In this document: piece after piece, positions 1 to 10,400 of the stretch
Layout of the letters: every line of letters starts with the position of its first letter
Numbering within the stretch: the stretch's first letter is position 1
DNA from: Hemicordylus capensis
Lineage: Eukaryota; Chordata; Lepidosauria; Squamata; Cordylidae
Length of the DNA stretch: 64,000 nucleotides
Assembly: GCF_027244095.1 (NCBI RefSeq)
Contig: NC_069662.1
Coordinates: 11,062,501 to 11,126,500, forward strand
Reading direction: 5' to 3'
The notes under the pieces: model-generated
Seen by the model: the letters and a program-made list of their open reading frames with translations, nothing else
What the model was told of the DNA's origin: nothing
Database searches by the model: none
Translations under genes and position numbers: made by a program

Positions 1-470
1 ATAGATATATTGTTATACATTTAACACTAGGTGTAATACACTGGGAAGCACCCCCTCCCCTGATGACATTCTACTTTCATAACTGATTGTACTGGCTAAG
101 TAGAATATATAGAGCTTGTTTACTTGAGAGCTAAGTGTTAACTGCAGTTGTCTTAATGGCAACAAATTGAAACTTTTAAGCTCTTCCTCCAAGAAAATTA
201 CAAAAGTGGGGTAGTACTCACCTTCTCATTGTGCTGGGTGTCTCCTTTGTGATAAAGGGGGCTGCTTGTTTGCCTCACTGCACACTTCCCTACTAAGCTC
301 CATGCAAAACTCCTTTGATATCTGTTAGCAAACTCCTGTTCACAAAGCTCTGGATAGTCAAACTCCCTGATATGAGCCTTGTCTTCTCAAGAGCTGCTTT
401 GAAATCATTGTAAGCCTTTTTTTTTTTTTTTTTTGAGGAACAGTAGAAACTGTATAACTTTTGTGAATCC
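1..470. other. Unassigned non-coding sequence
   Basis: No gene, RNA or known repeat was recognised here. The only simple feature is a run of about 16 T at 418-434. The sequence is AT-rich with stops in every frame. The right edge grades into a segment that recurs near 23.3 kb. Confidence 0.5.
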
Positions 471-1010
471 CTGAAAGATGTTTATAATCATCTGACTGTT
501 TGCTGTGTCCCCCTGCCATTTTTTGAAGATGCAAGGCCTTCAAGTCTGCCCATATTACAAATCAATTGAGACTTTATGAATAGACAGAGTTAAATACACT
601 GCCATGCCAAGTAAACAGGCAGCCCGTGTAACTCATGCAGAACTGGTGTAATGTTTCTTAGAGAGCTGCCCCAGTTAATAGCATCATTCCAAGGCAGGGC
701 TTTTACAAAATGTTTAACCAGATACAAAACATGTCATTTGGAAAAAATCCAAAATGTGCAGTTCTAAAAGAACATTTAAATTTAATGAAGTGTTTAGTAT
801 AAATATTCAAGTCATGCAAAAATTTGCACTGTGTTAAATGTGACTGATAAGAATGAGGAAAGTCAAATGAGTAGTCTAGACTCCTCTAGATCCCAGACCT
901 TGATCATGCAGACCTATTTCTCCTTCCCCTGCCAAAGATGTTTCCTGCAGACTCCACTGCTACTCCCCACAGAGTTTTCATCAATGCAATTATTCTGCAA
1001 TTTGTTATTC
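470..1010 (+). repeat. Duplicated segment, copy A
   Basis: This stretch aligns by eye, in the same orientation and order, with pieces at 23320-23500, 24130-24398 and 25490-25545. Shared stretches include CAAGTAAACAGGC, TCTGCCCATATT, TTTCTCC and CTCCACTGCTACT, interspersed with many substitutions, so identity is roughly 70-80% by eye. The other copy is broken up by a CR1 end, SINE pieces and a retroviral fossil that are absent here, so copy A is closer to the original layout. It may be an old segmental duplication or an unnamed repeat family. Confidence 0.6.
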
Positions 1011-1164
1011 ATCTGTTTGGAGAACATTAGTCCAGAAGCCTAGTGGGTCATCTAGATGTCCAGAATAACCCAAAATGGGTCATCCAGAATTAAAAATGGT
1101 ACCTTTCAGACACAATCTTGAATGTTTTGTTTAGTGAAAATCAAGCACTGCCTTCCAAAGTAAG

Positions 1165-1240
1165 AACCAAATCCCAATGGTCAAGCATGGTGCTGAAGGC
1201 ATCATGGTTTGTGGCTGCTTTGTTGGGGCTGCTCTTCCTC
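1165..1240 (+). pseudogene. Possible Tc1-like transposase scrap
   Basis: A short frame reads PMVKHGAEGIMVCGCF. This resembles the VKHGGGSIMVWGCF block of Tc1/mariner transposases. Only about 15 residues support it and the flanks show no further family similarity or terminal repeats. It could be chance. Confidence 0.25.
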
Positions 1241-2300
1241 TCACCTGCAAGCTGCACCACTGCTCACTGGTGCTTTGTTTCGCCATAGCCAACTGGACAG
1301 TGGCGGCTTCTGCTGCCATTTCCCCCCCACTCAGCCATCCCATTGCTATCCCGAACTCTCGCGAGAGCTGCCACGCATGGGATTTGCGACAGGTACACCT
1401 AGGAGAATTAAATATATAGATTACCAGTAATGTAGGTCGAAAAAAAGGTCACCAACACTTTAAAACCCACATCAATAGAGAAAATGTTTCAACTGTGACA
1501 TCTTGGCCATTTTTAGTCAGATTTTGACCAAATTGGAGGGGCGATGTCTCTTGACACATAGCTGATATGTGCAAAAATGCAGGGAGATCGGATGGAAACA
1601 TTTGATTTTATCAGCAATAGACAGCTCAGGGCTGATAATGGTGGAATGCTGAAACAACTCCTCATCTTAACTATACTGGCACTCCCTTGCCAGTATAATG
1701 TTATATTAGCCAGTTACAGAGAATATCCTCATCATGGGGTTATACCTGGAGCCTGGTGAAAATTTTCTGACTCAGGTTTAAACATCACATATACCAAAAC
1801 CTGTCTAAAATTCCACTGCAACAGCAAGAAATTGAATGTATATACAGACAGCCACAGATCCCCTGGATTACCAGATTCTGAGGCTCAACCACTGGGAATC
1901 ACAATAGTTTTATTGCTTTGCTTTGAAACCCCCAAGAGATCTGTCCGCTGGCAACTGTATTGATCTGCCACACACTTGTGATCATGCCCTTCCTGCACAG
2001 AACTGAAAGTAGCATACAGAGGGGTGATAGCCCTGTGTGAATCATAGAAGGAAGGAGAGAGAAGAGGAAGAAAAGAGAGAAACTGGCCATCCCAGTGACT
2101 TCATTCTCAAAAGGGTACATTAAACTAGGTTTTTCTAGTTCAGTTCCGTACATTCATGTCTTTTCCCATTAGCTTTGGTCGAGCCAACTCAGCCCTGTAC
2201 TCTGCTATAACTAAGGCATAGTATAGACAAATTACAGTCAGTTTATTTGTGTAGCCAATTTCCATTTCAACGTAGACACACGTGCACATGGAATAATCGC
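1240..2300. other. Unassigned non-coding sequence
   Basis: No exon, RNA gene or familiar repeat was recognised. A small inverted repeat around 1672-1694 (ACTGGCA and its complement) is the only structure noted. Confidence 0.4.
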
Positions 2301-2304
2301 TCAT

Positions 2305-2700
2305 TTGGGGTAAGGGAGGAAAGGAGGAAGTCTTGTCGCAACTCTTCTGAGTCTGAAAGAGTGTTTGTTCCCCTCTCTTGATGGTGCAATTTTAAGGGAT
2401 GTACTTCTACCGAAGAGACCCACATGACTCTGTGGTTGCCAGGACACTGACTCGAGGGCACAACTTTACCTTTACTTGGCAGTCACTTTTGGGAGAGAGA
2501 AGAAAGGAGGAAGTCCTCTCCTCACAGCTCTGGTGGGTCTAAGAGAGTGTTCATTCCAATCCATTGAAGGTACATTTTTAAGGGCTGTACTTGCCAGAGA
2601 CTATTGGGAAGGGGAGGAAAGGAAGAAGCTTTGTTGTCGCAACTGTGCTGGGTATGAGAGAGTGTTTGTTCCTCTCCCTTCCAGGTACCTCTGTTTGCCA
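2305..2700 (+). repeat. Three diverged tandem units of about 105 bp
   Basis: Three units begin near 2309, 2493 and 2599. Each has the order GGAGGAAAGGAGGAAG, then a CTC..GTC..AGAGAGTGTTTGTTC block, then a TTTTAAGG..TGTACTT block. The third unit is incomplete. Units differ by many substitutions, so the array is old. Between units 1 and 2 lies a short SINE tail (about 2402-2465) with the phrase TCTGTGGTTGCCAGGA typical of the Sauria-type SINE at 15.2 kb. Confidence 0.6.
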
Positions 2701-2709
2701 GTGGTGTGA

Positions 2710-3245
2710 GCCTCTGTCTGGCACAAGCAAAAGGGCTCCCATCCTATAGCTCACAGCCTCTCAGCCAGAGGAATATGGACTACAGCTGTTTCTTGATATT
2801 TGCTACGGTCCTACTTGGAGTTTTTGCCATTTTGTAGCTGTTGTGAGGGTTCACTTTTAATGCTCAATTGTGCTTTCTCCCCTTATAAGACTGCTGTTCT
2901 GGACTTAACTGAAGTCACATGCTCCTTGTGGGCTACACTTGGTGATGTTTAAAAGGAAGGAAATAAGTAATACAAAGTTTTGTAACTTATTAATGGGCTA
3001 ATGTTTCTGATTCACTAAGTTTGAATCCTAGTGGATCAGGGTTTTTCTTTGTCTAAGCTTAGTTATTTGTTTTGTGCCATCTTGTTTATGATGCAAGCAC
3101 AAAAGGCTTTTATTTCAAGAAATACAGTTTCCATGCAACTGTATTGTTGGTCTACTACTCCCCATTAGCAGGAGCAGACCCATAAGTGAGGTCCCAATCT
3201 CTTTTTCCTCACCTGGCATATGATCTCATCTTCATTTTGGTTCAG
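2710..3245. other. Unassigned non-coding sequence
   Basis: No gene or recognisable repeat was seen in this stretch. Confidence 0.4.
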
Positions 3246-3249
3246 TTGA

Positions 3250-3530
3250 AGCATCCATTTTAGATGCCTTTCCCCCTCCAGAAATCCAGATCCTCCTTCA
3301 CTTGGAAAGACCCTCCCTGGTATGGACATTGATATATCATTGTGAGTGGAAAGTGATCACTCTCCATTCTACATTCAATAGCAAATTGATCTACTTCCCT
3401 CAGGAAGACAGCTGGAATCAGCATATAGTCCACTACACTAACTCCACTTTTTGAAAAGTAGGTTAAGTGGCCGCCAGATTTGTCTAGAGGACCTCTATTC
3501 AATCCTAGGGTCCCAAGAGACACCCAAGAG
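3250..3530 (-). pseudogene. LINE endonuclease-domain fragment
   Basis: The minus strand encodes a peptide with SGVSVVDYMLIPA followed by CRMESDHFPL. The SVxDY and SDHxPL motifs are the C-terminal signature of the AP-endonuclease-like domain of non-LTR retrotransposons. The reading frame covers about 85 codons. No reverse transcriptase was seen next to it, so this is an isolated relic. The clade is uncertain. Confidence 0.55.
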
Positions 3531-3819
3531 AGTTTGCAGACTCCAAATCCTCACTTACTCACATACTTGACTAACATGAAACCCCCAGACCATACTATGG
3601 AAGACAGAAACATGACATTTTCACAGGTAGATATCAGACCTTGCCCAGACCATCAACAATATCCCCACCCCAAAAAATACATGATTGTCCTGGAAAATGC
3701 ACAGACTCTCCCATTGGAAAGCATGGGAAATGACACCTCATCAAGCTAAGTAAAGCCAGGAGTCACAGAGAGAGAAGGTGTTCATGAAGCTATGCAAGAG
3801 GGACTTTTTGTCTTTCATT

Positions 3820-4115
3820 ATTTATTCATTCATTTATTTATTTATTTAGCATATTTCTATACCACCCAAAACTTGTGTTTCTGAACAAACATCTTAACAT
3901 CATTAAAATGAATGTTATAATCATAATAGGCTTTGGCTACAAACAATAAATTTCTACTGCTAATAATCACCCATTCTTCATCCATTTCTTCTTGACGGCA
4001 CTTCCTTCCACCTCCAATATTATCCCCTGAGTGATGAGAAAGAATGATTGACCCAACATCAACCAGACAGCTTCATGGCTAAGGGAGGATTTGAACCTGG
4101 GTTTCCCCAGGCCTA
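3820..4115 (-). repeat. SINE/LINE-tail-like relic
   Basis: The stretch contains an ATTT-rich run, the phrase ATACCACCCAAAAC (also seen at 44.37 kb) and a right end GATTTGAACCTGGG. On the minus strand the latter resembles the pol III box B of the tRNA-derived SINE seen at 7.3 and 33.0 kb. Heavily diverged. Confidence 0.35.
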
Positions 4116-4131
4116 TGCAAGCAATCTAAAT

Positions 4132-4275
4132 CAAGGGTTCCTTATATTGGATTCCCAGATGTTGTTGGACTACAACTCCCATCTTTCCCAGCCACATTGG
4201 TGTCAGCCTTTGTGGCTGTGGAGGATGGGATTTGTAGTCCAACAACATCTGGGAACCCAATATAAGGAACCCTTG
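4132..4275. mobile_element. Fold-back MITE (palindromic), hAT-like
   Basis: The two halves are near-perfect reverse complements. The left arm starts CAAGGGTTCCTTATATTGG and contains GATGTTGTTGGACTACAA; the right arm mirrors it and ends CCTTATATTGG-complement then CCCTTG. Flanks ATCTAAAT and CTTTAAAC match at 5 of 8 bases, which is only weak support for an 8-bp duplication. Related half-palindromes occur at 13.4, 21.9 and 29.8 kb. Confidence 0.65.
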
Positions 4276-4371
4276 CTTTAAACTTCATGTTTAGGGTCAT
4301 GCTGGCCCTATATGTGAATATTCCCTAAATCTCCTGGCATGCAGAAATACAGTTAGGAAGACCTCCCTGCC

Positions 4372-5746
4372 CAGAGATTGGCAAATACTACTAAAAAGTA
4401 TTTTGAATACAAAATACCAGAGCAAATGTATTTTAGATACAAAATACCTGGTAAACAACCAATAAAAATATAAAATGCAAAATAGTATTTTAAAAGACAG
4501 CTTACAAAACAAAATACAATGCCTGAAAAAAGGAAACACTTTTGAGATGTCGGTTACTTATCCCAACTTGTTTCCATTCCCTTTAAGCAATACAAGTTTT
4601 TCAAAGGTTAAATCACTCAAGTTGTGCCTTCTGGGGCTGTGAATCACCCCAGTAAAGGAAAATAATTCTTCTGTGGGGCCACGTGATGTTAGACTTGTAC
4701 AATATCTAAAAAACATAGCCATCAGACAATGGGATATCCATCCATAATGTGCTTGGATTTGTCCTGCAAAAACTGGAGTATTTCCAGCTTTTTAAACATT
4801 CAATCAGACCAATAATTCCCAGACAACATAATACCCTGTTTCTTTTTGCTCTGTTTGATCTGTTTTTCCATTCTCTGCAGGCTTTTTTCTTGGGTGGAGG
4901 GGAACCTACACAAAGTATGACAATATACAACAGGATGTGTCCAGTGTTAATCCTGTTTAGAGTAGACCCATTGAAATGATTGAAAGATAGTCATGACAAA
5001 GGCTGCGATCCTATAGCTGTGGCATAGTCAAATCAGCAGCAAGTTGTATTTATGCTGAAACAATCATATGATCAAACCTTATGGGGAGGAGAACAATTCC
5101 TTTTACCCCCAATTAATCCTTTCTCCCCTTTCCTCTCTATCTATACTATTCTTGAAGCACTGAAAGCAATTGGGGAGGGGGTGTTTTACAGCAGTGACTC
5201 GGAATGATTCCCCTAAACCAAGCTGTTTTTCAGTAAGAAAGATGAAGAAAGCGTCTAGTTTTTATACAAATCAAAAGGATCATGCATCCAAAATCTGGCA
5301 GGGGATGCTGCTGCTCCCTCTCCCACACCTCATGGACCCCCATTATATCCTCGCTGCTATTTTACTCACAGGGATAGTCTCACTCTTTTCCCCTTTTGAT
5401 TTTCAAACTTGGCTGGCTAACCAGCCAGCAGCAGAATAAAACTATTCAAACTTCAGGGGGCAGAGAGGGAGGAACAGAGCACACACACAAGGATGCTTAG
5501 AAGCCAATGGACTGCCTGCTTGCAATGAAAAGGCAGTTCCTGAAGCAAGAAAACAAAGCAATGATTGGCTGAAATGTATTTTGGTTTTGGCAATGTATTT
5601 TAAAAATACAAAATACCTGAGCAAATGTATTTTAGATACAAAACACAAAATACTTTCCTGAAAAGTATTTTAGATACAAAATACAAAATGATTGAAAACA
5701 TGTCTTCTAAATATTTGTATTTTAGATACTTGTTAGTGATTACATG
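4372..5746. mobile_element. Probable non-autonomous hAT-like element
   Basis: Both ends are rich in the word GTATTTTAGATACAAAATAC: left 4380-4510, right 5575-5735, inverted. The left end starts near CAGAGATTGGCAAATAC and the right end, read as complement, near CACTAACAAGTATC. No clear target duplication was found, so the boundaries are approximate. The middle (4520-5570) shows no coding content. Confidence 0.45.
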
Positions 5747-5756
5747 AACAAACAAA

Positions 5757-5815
5757 ACAGGAAGTGGGAAAATGATGAGAAACTCCCATGAACTGCTGAC
5801 TGGCCAATCCTTTTC
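5757..5815 (+). promoter_or_regulatory. Possible receptor-gene promoter motifs
   Basis: An ETS/PU.1-like word ACAGGAAGTGGG (5757-5768) and a CCAAT box (5804-5808) lie about 200-260 bases before the receptor's start codon. No TATA box is obvious. PU.1 sites are common in promoters of myeloid Ig receptors; that this one works is inference. Confidence 0.3.
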
Positions 5816-5824
5816 CATTTTCTG

Positions 5825-6049
5825 TTTCTAGTCCTGTAGATTCTGTCCTCTACTCTGCAATATTTCCCCAGCAGTGTCACTATCCAAGTCAGGGCTTGAC
5901 TGATAAAGTTCTGCTCTTGGTGAGAGACACAGACTCTGTCTTGGAGAAGAAGTCTGACTAAGGATTCCTGGGGACCAGCATCTGAACTGCAAGCTGGTGG
6001 TGAGAGAGCTCACTCAGCATGGATCTTACATTCTTGGTTCCCATACTAG
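5825..6049 (+). other. Receptor exon 1: 5' UTR and signal-peptide start
   Basis: The ATG at 6019-6021 opens ten codons (MDLTFLVPIL) and one extra base before the donor GTATGT at 6050. The preceding 190 bases look like a leader; its start is estimated, not seen. Confidence 0.7.
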
Positions 6050-7423
6050 GTATGTGCCTTCTACATTTCTGATCCGCCTCTTTTTTTAACGGTCCTCTAT
6101 TTTTAACCTTCTCTCCCCCATTCTCTTGGTCAGGGAACAGTACATTCCCCAGAAATCTGAGGTCCCATTCTTTTGGGTTGTATTAGAATTGGCACTGAAA
6201 TTTCAAAAGAGTGACATTTGATGTGAATGCCAGGATTCCTCCCTAGAAAAATCATCTTGAGAATTTTTAAGGGAAGCTAAATGAGTTTCTTTAAGAAAAG
6301 TGCAATTGAAGGATCTTGCCTCATCCTGTTTGCTTCCATTCCATTAACGTTCTGATCCTTCCTCTTGAAACATTGTAAACCGACCTGAGCCATTTTGGAA
6401 GGGCGGTATATAAATCTAATAATTAATTAATTAATTAATTGATTGATTGATACATGGCTTTCTTAGAAACAAAACAGCAGAAGAATGCAAACAACCTTTT
6501 AGAGTCCATGAGACAGTCCCACAAAAGTTGGTCATTGGTTCCATCTCAGGGGATGAATGCTTAGAGTAATCTTTGGAAAATAGGAGATAGTATTGTTCCA
6601 AGTTCAGTTTTCTCTAAACATCACACTTTCTTTATCCTTACTGCCGACCCAGTGATTAAGGTGAAATTGCAGTCATTTTTGCAAAGAGGAAAGAGATAAG
6701 ATATGGCTAGGCTCAGGATTAGGGTAACAATGAAGAAATGGCTGTACTTGCTCCATGGAGAAATCTTTGAAGGACATTCCTGCCCATTCTCATTTCCATT
6801 TTTCTGACAACATTGATCTATTGTGTGGTAGCTGTTGTGTTTTGAACACTTTAAAAAGTTTTGAAAACACCACTCTAAATTTGACCACTGTAGGCTCATT
6901 GGTCAGGACAATAAAATCAGGGTCTTCTCTGTGGCTTCCCCAAGCCTATGGAATGCACTCCCTGTCAGAGTAAGAGCTTCTCCATTTCTGGCTGTTTCTG
7001 AAAAAACCCAACCCTTAAGACCCACGTATGTTCCCAGGCTTTTAGTTAATTAAAAATAAATAAATCACTTCCTAGAACTATTTTAATCATTCCATCCTGT
7101 TCTATATTTGTTGTATTTTAAATTATGAAAACCACCTAGGGATGCATTTATCAGATGGTATATAAATATGATAGATAGATAGATAGATAGATATTTTATT
7201 TGTTTGTTTTACATTTTCTATCCTGCTCTTCCTCCAAGGAGCCCAGAGCAGTGTATTACATACTTATGTTCCTCCTCACAACAACCCTGTGAAGTAGGTT
7301 AGGCTGAGAGAGAAGTGACTGGCCCAGAGTCACCCAGCAAGTTTCATGGCTGAATGGGGATTTGAACTCAGGTCTCCCCGGTCCTAGTCCAGCACTCTAA
7401 CCACTACACCACGCTGGCTCACC

Positions 7424-7465
<42 letters not shown>

Positions 7466-10400
7466 GTGGACGGATGGATGGATGTAAAGGAAGGAAGGAA
7501 GGAAGGAAGGAAGGAAGGAAGATAGAGCAGGGCCAGAGAGACAGGTGGAGCTGAGGGGTCTCAATAAGTGGATGAGATGGTGGTGCTGGGAGGAAGGGTT
7601 TAGATTGGTTAGGCACGGGAATGCATTTTGGGGCAAGCAAAGCCTGTACAAAAAGGTCAGGCTTTGAACCAAAGCTCCACTTGAACCAAGATGGAACCAG
7701 ACTGCTGGTGCTTAAAATCAAAAAGGTAACAGAGCAGCTTTTAAAATGCCAACAGGAATTGGGAAGGCAAAATCCCCTAAAGTGAGAGGGTGCAAACTGT
7801 TCAGAAAAAACTGAAGGGGACAGATTAGAACCAGAAATAGAGCAGAGGAAACACATGGCAGCTGGTCAAAAAGGTCAAATGATAGCAATGTATATAGCAA
7901 ATGCCAACGCCAGGTAAGAGACTCGGTCTTTTGGTGATTATATATCAATGACCGAAGCCTCTGAGCCAAGATGGGCAGGCTATAAGGCTTGGTGGCTAAT
8001 GAAAACATAGATATAGTGGGTGTGACAGATACCTGGTGAAATGGTGAGAACCGGTGGGACACTGTTATTCGTGGAGACAAGCTCTACAGAAAGGACCGCG
8101 GGGGTGGACTGAGGTGGGATAGCACTGTATGTTAAAGAAGTGGGAGGGCACATTCACATGTAATGTGAAACCGGAGACTGGCCATTTCGGTTTGAAACTG
8201 TGAATCGCATTGCAGGCTATTGTCCAACCACCAAAGGCCAACTGTGCAGCAGTCTCCGGTTCCAGGGCAGGGTGGCCCCTTCCCTGCTCTTGGTCGCCGA
8301 GGCCTTATCTCAGGCTGCTGTGTCACCAGACTGGGGGCCGGGCGTCAGCATGTCGTCGGGGCTTCCACCACCATTGGCACGATTCCAAAGGGGGGCGGCG
8401 ACGATTGGGCTCAGCCCACTCTGGCTTTGCTGGCTGGCTTCCTTGGGCCGATGACAGTTGAATGCCTTCCTAACCGTACTCTCAGCTATGTCGCCTCAAT
8501 AGAATTGCAGCAGAACATGGGATTGCGCACTCGTTGTTTGGCAGCCGAGAGGCACATCCTCATGCCCCCCCTTGCCCCCATGAGGGTGAGGAGAGCACTT
8601 GTCCGGGTGGGGGCACTGCTTAATTTGCACCTCTGTGTGTTTTTCTGGATGCAGCTGGCATTGGGGTTGGGGATTCCGGGGGGAGGGCTGCTTCCCATTC
8701 CCCTCCCTATGGTTGCCAAATCAATTGGTTTCCCCTCCCTCCGCAGCCTCTGCTCTCTGAACACGGGGACCCATGGGGTGACCCGCTGCAATAAAAGCAA
8801 GCCCTCTGAGCACCATTAAACCCAAGTGCAGCCCATGCTGCACACAATGAGTCTTGGGTGGGATCTCATGTCCCCCGCTGCTCCTTCCTACCCCCAAAAC
8901 TGCTCCTCGCCCTACCACTGGCGAGGTGTGGGGGGGGGCTTTGCACTTGCATTCTGAACAAAACACACTGGCTTAATAAACAAAACTTTCACTTTATTTG
9001 ACAGCAATATACTGCCACCCTTCCGTTAGCAAGGTGGGGACAGCTGTTTGCCATCTCTGATCTGGTTTTGCTGCAGGTGTGGCAATGACCCCATGCTAGC
9101 ATCGATGGATTAAAGGGTGCAGTGCCCTTGCCCGGCTTGTTCCATGATGGTTAGCCCGCCTAATTTCCCCTCCCTTCCTTGTTGTTTGGATCGTGTGCTG
9201 CAGTGGTATGCAGAGACACATGAGTAGACCCCCAGCCAGAAGGCTACAAGCAGCCTCCCAGCCTCGGAGGTCTCCCCAGAATGCCCTACGCACTCCGATC
9301 CCCGCAGCCCCCACCAGCTCCATGATGGAGCCGGTAGTCATGTTGGTGGCCGAGGGCTTCCCAACTAATCGTCTGTGGGGAGAGCGGGCTCACCCTGCCG
9401 AACCCTCCCTGGCTGTACACATTGCTCGTGTGTAGAGCCTCAGGGTGTGCTCAGAGGCGGCCCCAAATGGGCCATGCACACATGCCTTATGAGCAGGAAT
9501 CAGGAAGGAAGCTGTGATGGCCCCAGAAGCAGCTGGCTGAAACCACGCCCCAGGCCGGATGCAAAGAATGGAAACACCCTCCTCCCTGGAACGTTGCCCC
9601 TTTGTTCAAGCGGCTGTGTGAGTTTGATGGGTGGGCACACCCATCCACCTCCACCCCGCCCAAGTGGGACCAAGTGGGTGGCATGCACATCACAGCCTCC
9701 AGGGGTGCCTTTGCATGGCTTCAGCTGGTGCGCCAGCTGCGTCCCTTTCTCGAGAAGGCAGATCTGGCCACAGCTACCCATGCCTTAGTCACGTCACAGC
9801 TGGATTACTGTAATGCGCTCTACGTGGGGCTGCCCTTGAAGAATATCTGGAAACTGCAGCTAGTGCAAAATGTGGCAGCTAGGGTTTTATCTGGAGCTGC
9901 CCAGTAGGCACACATCACACCCATTCTGAAAGAGTTGCACTAGCTGCCAGTTCATTTCCGGGTCCAATTCAAGGTGCTGGTTTTGATCTTTAAAGCCTTA
10001 ATGGTTTGGGCCTGGGATACCTGAGGGACTACCTTCTCCTGAGGGTTGCTGCCCTCTTGACGAGGTCATCTGAGGGGGCTCTGCTCTGGGTGCTGACAAT
10101 GAGGGAGGCTTGGTTGTCATGCATGTGGGACAGGACCTTCTCTGGAATTCTCTCTTGGTGGCTATTTGCTCCTCAGTCTCCATCACAGCTTTGAGAAAGC
10201 ATGTTAAATCCTGGCTTTTACCCAGGCATTTATATGATTGTCTCTGCTGCTGCTCTTTATAATTTGTACTGTTTTTATGCTTGTGTTTTAAATTCTGAAT
10301 CAGATTTGTTTTTATATTTTTAGCTTATATTTTAATTGTGCCATGTTTATAATCTTGTTTTAAATTCTGCTGTAAACCGCCTTGGGATTATTTTAATGAA

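Noticed and set aside
8220-8819. A 199-codon frame in the GC-rich block
   Set aside because: Three overlapping frames are open because of GC content; no family resemblance was found.
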